From Mytilisepta virgata (taxonomy: Eukaryota > Mollusca > Bivalvia > Mytilida > Mytilidae), in NCBI GenBank assembly GCA_028015205.1, contig CM051508.1, forward strand, positions 16,820,001 through 16,884,000: a stretch of DNA of 64,000 nt, written 5' to 3'. This document shows positions 25,701-34,700 of the stretch, piece by piece (the first letter of the stretch is position 1; each line of letters opens with the position of its first letter). The position numbers and the translations under genes are program-made. The notes beneath the pieces are model-generated. The model had not been told where the DNA came from, made no database searches, and was given only the letters and a program-made list of their open reading frames with translations.

Positions 25701-28700
25701 TTAATTTCTATCATAAATGTATTAATGTATGTCAAACAAGCAAATGAAATCTTTATTTATTCAAAATTGATCAAATATTTAAGGTAACTTTTATATTCAA
25801 AGAAAGCCGGAAATCAGATGTACTTGTCGAGAAGCAACGTCCCTTGTCAAAAATTAGGTTTGGGGTCGACCATCTCGCAACGTGCTGCATTCAAACTGTT
25901 AATCACAGTTTTGGTGGATTAATGATTATAGTATCACTCTCAGACACACGCGTAACCTAAAACAACGATCTAAATATATTGGTAAGATCTGACAAGACTA
26001 ATTGTTCATACCTCTGAAAATTTTATTTGCTATAAAGAGAGTTTCCTTAAAAAAATCTGAAATTTTATTTTTCTATAGATGACCATTCTAGAGTCCTTTT
26101 AAAGTGTTGTGATGGGAACTCAGACTATATCAATGCAAACTTCATAGACGTGAGTTTATTTATTTCAGAAAAATAAAGTGTTTTAGTCCGGTAGATGTTC
26201 AATTATATAATCGTTATCTGGTTGTTATAGAAAAAAAGAGACATTTGATTACCAAGTATCTTAATGTACAAAAGTGGAAAAAAAGATGAGAGACCAACAA
26301 TAAAAATAATGTTGTAAATAACAAAAACTCTTCATACCCTGTTAAAACGATAGGGTGTTTGCCGGTACTGCTTGTGAAGTACATATTCACTTAATAATGC
26401 ACACGTCTTTTTCAGTTTTGTTTTCTTTACTTAGTTTAAATATATTTTTTTCATTTTATTGTTTTGCAGGGTATAGATAGGGAGAAAGCATATATAGCAA
26501 CTCAAGGTATTTTTGTCTTTTTTTTTTTTTGTTATTGAAAGCTACTATGGTGCAATTATAGACTATACGATTTCAATAGTATTAAGTTTATACGTACTGA
26601 TATTAGATATTTTGCTAGGGAAAGTTCGTCTTCAAGATATTCCTGCAAGGTGCAACTAATACTGGTTTCACGGAATCCAATACGGACAATATCCGGATTG
26701 TTCTTGATGTGTTGTACATCTGTACTAACCAATTTGCTGATAATGGTTCAAGTCTCGTAAGCGACAAATCAACTGGGACAGTAGATTCATTTTCGGAATC
26801 ATCTATTTCTTTTCCATCCAACTGTTTAACGATTTCATTAGAGTACCATTGTTCAAATGAGTTACACATTTTATTTTTGACGGCCTTTTGCACGCTGACA
26901 TTTAATATAGTCAATGTATATGTAAACACAAACAAGTGCGCATGTTCAGCTTTTAATCTACAATGTATAACCATGACAGGTCCTAAGCAAAGTACTGTAG
27001 AAGATTTATGGAGAATGGTATGGCAGGAAAACGTGCCACAGATTGTGATGCTAACAAACCTGAAAGAAGGAATAAGGGTAGTATTACAAAACGTATAAAA
27101 TGAATGTTTTGGAAAATTTCGAATATTTTGTATTTATTATAAACTGTATGAAATGCTTTACAATTGACAAAAAGGTCTGATGATAGAAATTTGGTAATCC
27201 ATTCATTTACCACAAGGTAACAAAATATCGTTGTTCTACACTCTCTTCTATATAAGTGTGTAACATTTTCTTATAACTGAAACTGTGATACCAAAACCTC
27301 AAGAATTATATTAAAATCTAAACATTCGTGCTAACAAAACTGTATATGTTTAAATACATCTGGAGGAAATTGAAAACAGTCAACTAATAGATTTTGCCGA
27401 GCTGACTTTGTGGCTGTTTTCGTATTAATAATTATGATGATATTTTAAATAGGAAAAATGTACAAAGTATTGGCCTGATATGCATGAGAGACTAGACATT
27501 GGATCGTATAATATAACTGCAACATCTGAGAAGGAATATGCTTTCTTTGTTGTGAGACAATTTACAATTCAACGCAAGGAGGTAATATTATTCTGAATTT
27601 TAAAATTCGGATTGTGTTGGAAGTTACAGCCTTGCAATCCAATTGTAATATCCTTTTTTTATCATAAATGGTCATTTCCGTCTTACATAAAACTGACTAT
27701 CTTGATTTTCACAATTCCTGACATTTCAGACAAAATCAAGATAACAAGACCAATACAATATTGCCAAGACTGGTTAGGACCTATAAATTATGTATTTTCA
27801 AATTAACATGTATTGAGTTGATCTTAATTGGTTTCGACAGATCGTGAATGAGTGCAAAACACTATGTCTTGATTTGGTCGTGTTATCTTGATTTTGCTTG
27901 AAAGTTTAGTGATGGCAGGCGGCGGTTTAAGGTTAAAAGTGTGTGAATAGTGATAAGTGTTGGTGGATGGCACGTAGTAAAGTATTGTTACTTTGATTGA
28001 TGAAAGAAATGATAGAACTACAATTGTAGCAAGCTTTTTCAAACGAAATTAAAACGATAAAATGCATCTGACCTTTTTTTTTACCTTTGATACCGATAAG
28101 ACACGTTCTGAAATAAGCGTTCATAATTTTCTTCGGATAAACAGGGCGCTCGAAGGTTAAACCAGAAAATCATTTGTTTTGTGTTAATAATAAATTAAAT
28201 GTTGTGTTTATGATAATAGAAACACTCCTATGCAAAATATTTATATTATAATGCATATTTATCATTTATTTTCGTTTTAATGATGTGGTCTGAATTTTCT
28301 TTTCTTTGAATAGCTCCAGTTAATTACCGCATCACAGTTGGTATCAAAGGATTTATTGTTAATTTTTCTTTAAAGGATAAACAATTTAGTTTCGTGAAAT
28401 AATATACGTTGCTACAAATTTGAAAATTTCTCTCGTTATTAAGATAGTGCAGCAAACTCTTTAACAAATATTGCGAGTTTTCCAATATCAGCATTTGAAT
28501 GAGTTTTACCTATATCACAGAAAAAGAAAGCGAGATCAGTAACACAGTATCATTATACAGCTTGGCCGGATCATGGTGAACCAGATATACTGTGTTTAGT
28601 TGTATTCCACAGTTATGTTTTAAGATCTGGGCCTAAAATGGAACAATCTCCGATCGTCGTTCATTGCAGGTATTTACCCCATTGACTTGTGAACTCAAAT

Positions 28701-31700
28701 AAATAAAAACACATTTTATTTATATATATATAAAGAAGCAATTAGTACAAGAAGATGTCTTGTTTCCCTTATATTTCGTTTTTTTTTTTCAAATGTATGA
28801 TATTAAACCATGTAGGATTTTGTCCTATCGTAGCCCCCCTAATTATAACTAAAAGACTTTATAGAATAAGACCTTAAGGATGGCCACTGGTGAGAGTTTT
28901 AATATATAGATTTTCAAATACTTTTAAACATAGATAGAGGTTAAAATCAATAACAAAATAAGAAAAAGAAAACTTTATGTTGCTTAACTCGTTTCTGAGA
29001 TAAAACGTGATAAACAAGTCTCTCTAGATTTTTCCATTGGTTTGCATGGAAAATGTAATGAACTTTAAAGTTGTATAAAAATTAAACTAATAGAAAGAAT
29101 TTAATAAAATGTTCTCGTTTAGATCTTTAACATATTTAGAATAGACAAATAAAAAGAAAAAAGTGGGCTGCTGTTAAAAAATATTCCATCCTGTAAATGG
29201 ATTAACCCTGAGGAGCTCGCATAATCTGACCACAATTCAAAAATCTTACAAGTGACCATCATTAAGATAAAAAAAAATATCAAAAGACAACGTTACAGAA
29301 TACAACACAGACAATTGAGAAGAAGGAAAGTGTAATAAAGTTAAATAAAGCAGTAGCAATGAGAACACAAACAGGGGTGAAATGATGTAAGCACGCCTGT
29401 TCCATTGCTGGCATGTATACATGTATTCAAATCAAGTGGTTTGTTTTTGTAGTGCCGGAATTGGACGTACCGGAACATACATTGCTGTGGATGCAATGTA
29501 TAAAAGTGGACTCAAGTCCGGAAAAATCAACATTGCTGAATATGTGAAAGGAATGAGAAATGATCGAATGAATATGGTGCAAACACGGGTAAGTTAGGCC
29601 GCATCACGTTGATGTTCGGTATACTGTGAAATTTCTGTTTCCATACCAAAGAAATTGAGAAGCGAGCAATTTGAAGACAATATTCTAACATAATTATGAA
29701 AACTTTTAAGCCTGGAAATAGTACAACCATTGTCAAATAAAATTTGTGAATGATGTTTATTACAGTTATTAAGAAAAACTACTTCGAATTGACCAATTCC
29801 AACAATATCTCTCTTCAAAATATAGGGAAATATAATATGTTTAATTAGAGGAGATAAACTGGTATTTCAACAGATACTACACATTATCACACATAAATCG
29901 GTTAATATTTTCTTATTAGGTTCATTTTCTCGATATATGTATTACCATGGTTGCACTGATGATTCTGTCTCCATAGATTACGCATTATGGTAAACCTGAA
30001 AGGAATTTATTAATTATATGAATGCTATTATACAACATTAGTAAATAACATTATATTAACACCAAGTAAATTAACTGTTTCTTTTTATCTTTTCTGTACG
30101 TTATGCTTTAAATTGTGTCATATTTTTCAAAACATATTTTTCATGTTTGCAGGAGCAATATATAACCATATTTCTAACACTGAACGAGGCTTTCAAGGCA
30201 CCTGTGAACCCAATTCCTGTTGCTGAATACATCAGTCATTTCGAAAAGTTAGCAAAGGATACCCCTGCAAATCATAATTTGTTGAGAAAAGAATTCCAGG
30301 TAAACAATTAATTTCATTTAGTAAATCAAAAGCTGTAAAATGTTAAGAATTTCACATCAGTTTACCATGGTTTATCACGCAGGAACAGAAACACGTTGAA
30401 GGAATTAATTTTTACACTTGTATGTACGTTCCCAGATTGATTTGAGTTCAATAACTTTAGTTGGCTTTAATGAAATCATTTAGATATATTGTTAGGGACT
30501 GGTATTTTGATTTGATTCATTCCCACATTAAGTCCTCTTTAATATCAAAGAGCCAAACTTACGATCTCTGTTCCGTAATTTAAGTATTGTTTCACAGATT
30601 GTTTCACATTTGGAAATATTGATAAGGAAATAAGGAAATATTGCTACAAACCACTTGAGGTTTCCGTATGACCAAACTATTTGAAATAGGGAATATTGTT
30701 GAGCTCACAAATCATGAATTATACAATATGTAAAATAGCTAAACTTCAGGTCTCAAATCAGAAATGTGTACTGTTTCACCAAATCATTCGAAATTTGGAA
30801 ATTTTGTTTTGAGCCACTAACAAAGTGTTTAAGCGAAATTTGACATTTCACTTCTGCAATGGTCCTTTATAATAAACAAGGTATATAGTATAGGTATATA
30901 ACTGCGAGAGAGTGACATTTTTTGTCGTCGTCCTTGTGCATCTAGGTGTTGCCTCTGTCCCTGAATTTATTACTGTTGATTGGCCAATCTTGTCATATGC
31001 ACAACTATCATGCTTTTTACAAATATTAATGTCATCTATCAGTTTCCATTTCCTTGTGTTTTCTACTATGTGTGATTATCCTTTCTATATTCTTGGAAAT
31101 TGATGTCGAAATTTACAAGAACTAAATTTTTTACATTGTAGGATCACAACACGTTTTCAAAATTTCTGGCCATTAATATTGCACAAAATATACAAATAAG
31201 GTCTACTTTTCTAATGAAACGTATACGTCCACGTATTTATACATTCTTTACGTGTTTCACATGCACAAACATCTGGAAGAGAATAAATATGTACTTGTAC
31301 ATGTAGCTTACAATCGAAAATCCTATCTTCAAATACAGAAAACAGTTTGGCCAGTTCTGGATAGATTATTAGCCAAATTTTGATGCCACTGCTAGTGGAC
31401 TCCAAGTCCCCGAGGTATTCCCAGCTCAGTTGCTAGTATTTCGATATTAGCCCGAAATTGATACTTAAAATTTAGTGTTACAAAATTGTAAAATTTGTGA
31501 ATACTAAGGAGTATCGCCGTGGTGAATAGTTCTGTCTTTAAATGGGTTTGGCTTTACCACTTTTCGACATCTAGGTATTTTGAATTTGCTCTGCAACCTT
31601 TTGTATTGTTGTGTCGGTTTTCAACACTTTAGATCTTGAGCACAACTGACGAGTCGTAAATTGAAAAAATGTACACATCTTGTGCATCAAATTTGATATC

Positions 31701-34700
31701 AAATAATTATATTTGACATGTTAATCACATGTGTCTTTTAAATTGATCTATTTCTACAAAAGAAATGAACTGTAAATGCTTTCAAGAACATTGATGGTAA
31801 AGTACTAGCTGATGGAAAAGTATTTATTGTATTTTAAATTTTTCAGACACTAACAAAAATCCAGCCAAAGTATACAGATTCAGATTACAGGCTGGCAAAA
31901 GAAAATGAATGCTTTAAAGATGAGCGAACTATGTTACCTTGTAATTATGTTGTTATTATAATTAGATATTTAATATACAGTAGCAGGGTTATCAGCTTCA
32001 GATATATTCAAGGGTATACAATGTACTAGGAGAACTAGAAACAATGTTTTCTATTTTGAGTTTCAAAATGCATCATTTACATGCAAAATACCGTTTGAGT
32101 TTGTGAATTGCTAATCTTGATACTGGTTTATTTCTGTTGTATATTTTAATAAAGTAATTGACATCACATAACGATGCATTTGTGCTACAACTGCAATCAT
32201 ACGATTTGTATAACAGTAACAGTAAGCAAAGCCCTAAGGAATTTTAACCGCCTCGGTGGTCTCGTGGTGGCGTGTCCGAGTGCGAAAACCAAAGATATTA
32301 AAACTGGTATTTGCTGCTTCTCTGCCAAGCACGCGGCATCTAGGAGTAAAAGCAAAGACTGGTCGGCTCGGAGTCAGTATAATGTGTCCGAGTGAGGTGA
32401 TATGTATTCCTGCGGACAGTTACCTCGTGAGCTAGCACATTAAAAATCCGACTTAGCGTGTCGGTCTAGTACAAAGCAGGGATCGTACTCATTATCATAT
32501 CAACATGTTCTCGTCCTGATATGCACCTGGTTGCCACTGGACGTTAAACAATAATTCATCCATCCATCCATCCTAAGGAAATTTAAAAATAAAAATACAG
32601 TCCGACATGACTACAAAAACAATCTGCCAAAAGTTTGTCAATTGTTGGCACGGAAAGACTAAATGCTCGATTTAACACTTACATTGTACATTTGTTCCTT
32701 GTAGTTTCAGATTTTACGATAACGAATACATTCGAAAGTACCTTGATAGGACACTATAATGACCTTTTGAAATATACATTTAATAATAATGTCTTGATTG
32801 TTACTAATGTCTTTTTTGTCTTACAGTGGACAGATATGTGTTATATCTGATGCCGTCAGTTCCAGACAGAGGGAGTTACATTAATGCCATCACTGTACCC
32901 GTACGTGAGATGTTTGTTCTATTACGCCTTAAAGCACATGATATACAAAAACCTAATCAAAAGCTCTGCTTTGTATCGACATTTAATAAGTCTTTTAGCA
33001 ATAATTAGAATGGAAATAGGCTTATCAATGTACATGCATGTATCAATATAGAATGTGTATATAGTGTCTTGGTGTGAAATGAGATAATGAATTATGCTAC
33101 AAAAGGACAGAATATGTAATCAGTGATGTTATCAAAATATTTAATGACAGTAAAAAAATAACAATTACTTACAACGATATGTATAACCAATAAATGAAAA
33201 TTACAGTTACTAATCCGTTCATGCTTCTAGAAATTTAACAGCATATGTGTCCGAAGTCCCTTCTCCAATTTACGTTCCTCCAACATTTCGAATAAATGAT
33301 CGCTTCCCAATTTATGTGATTTTCTTTCTAAGTAGTAATAAGTTGTAATCAATTACCAGTTACCATCTGACAAGCAAAGGTGTGTGCCACATTTATATAT
33401 GTTTGACAAAGAATTGTCGATTAACTTCACAAATAGCTTGAATGTTCTTTCCGGAACCTTCTGCATAATGGTTCGTCTCATATAATAAACAAACAACAAC
33501 TTATTTAAAGATAAGCTACATAATATTAAAATTAAAAATAGCTTTTATCCTTTCCGGATATTTCTATATTACAATTAATGGAAATTCTAGAACTAACCCA
33601 TAACAATATGTTAAAAAAATCTAACGAAATATATTCTAATGCATAACAATAACAAAGAGATATAAACTATTCCATTGAGTCCAAATTCTTTTTTCGTAAA
33701 TAATCAAACAGGTTCAGGTACATCGATTTTACAGTAGAAATGTTTAGTAAAATTATATATAGATTCTCTTTCAGGTATTAGTGAGTTATGGAATTTCTCC
33801 ACACGAGATAAATTTTCTATTTTCAACACGGGAGCTTTTGCAAGCGTGTTAAAACCTAAAATTTAACTATTGAGGGTGGAGAAATTCCATAACTCACGAG
33901 TAAATTGAAGGAGAATCTGTTTCTCCTATGATTTTTGACAAAAACCACAAGAAAATGTCGTTGCTATGTAGTTTGTTTACATTTCGGAACTTTCTCTAGT
34001 TTATCGTTCCAATAACTGTAGAAAAAAACGACGGTAATTCCCACGTAGAAATTTAATCACCGGGAAATGGTTAAAAATATTATGTATAGCAGAAATTCTA
34101 TGACACTTTTGTTGTGTAGCGTTTATTTATTGCTGCACTTGTTGTATTTTCCAGTTGTCCATTTTCCAAGTTTGTAAATCAGCTTTTACATTTCAGTCAT
34201 ATACAAAAGCAAGGCACTTCATCCTTACGCCATACCCTACCAATGATTCAGTTGTTGATTTTCTGCGTCTACTTGTGGACCATGATTCTACGACGGTTGT
34301 TGTTATGGATCCTGTAGGAGATATAGAATCGGTAAACTGTATTTTCATACGATAGAATTCAATATGAACAGAACTAATATATTTTATATAGTATACATGT
34401 ACTCATATTCTTTGACCATGTTTAAACGAAGTTATTTCCTACATGTAACGCAATAAATAACGACACGAAACAAAATGTATCAAATCCTCCGGAATAGGGA
34501 ACAATGTCCCCTTCTACATGATACTAATATTAAATTAAAAAAGCGCCTTTAGTATTATGCAAAGTTGGCGTTTTTTTAGCGATTAAAAATGTAATTCAAA
34601 TCCAAAATTACTATATATCAAAATGTCACAAATATATGCCTCTATATGCATACAGAAATTATAACCTCTCTTTGTTGAAAACGCACATTAGGAATAACAG

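Noticed and set aside
26709..27098. A 129-codon plus-strand frame as its own gene.
   Set aside because: Only 26980-27077 is coding, as PTP exon 16. The upstream part is the complement of the transposase relic and has no plus-strand meaning.
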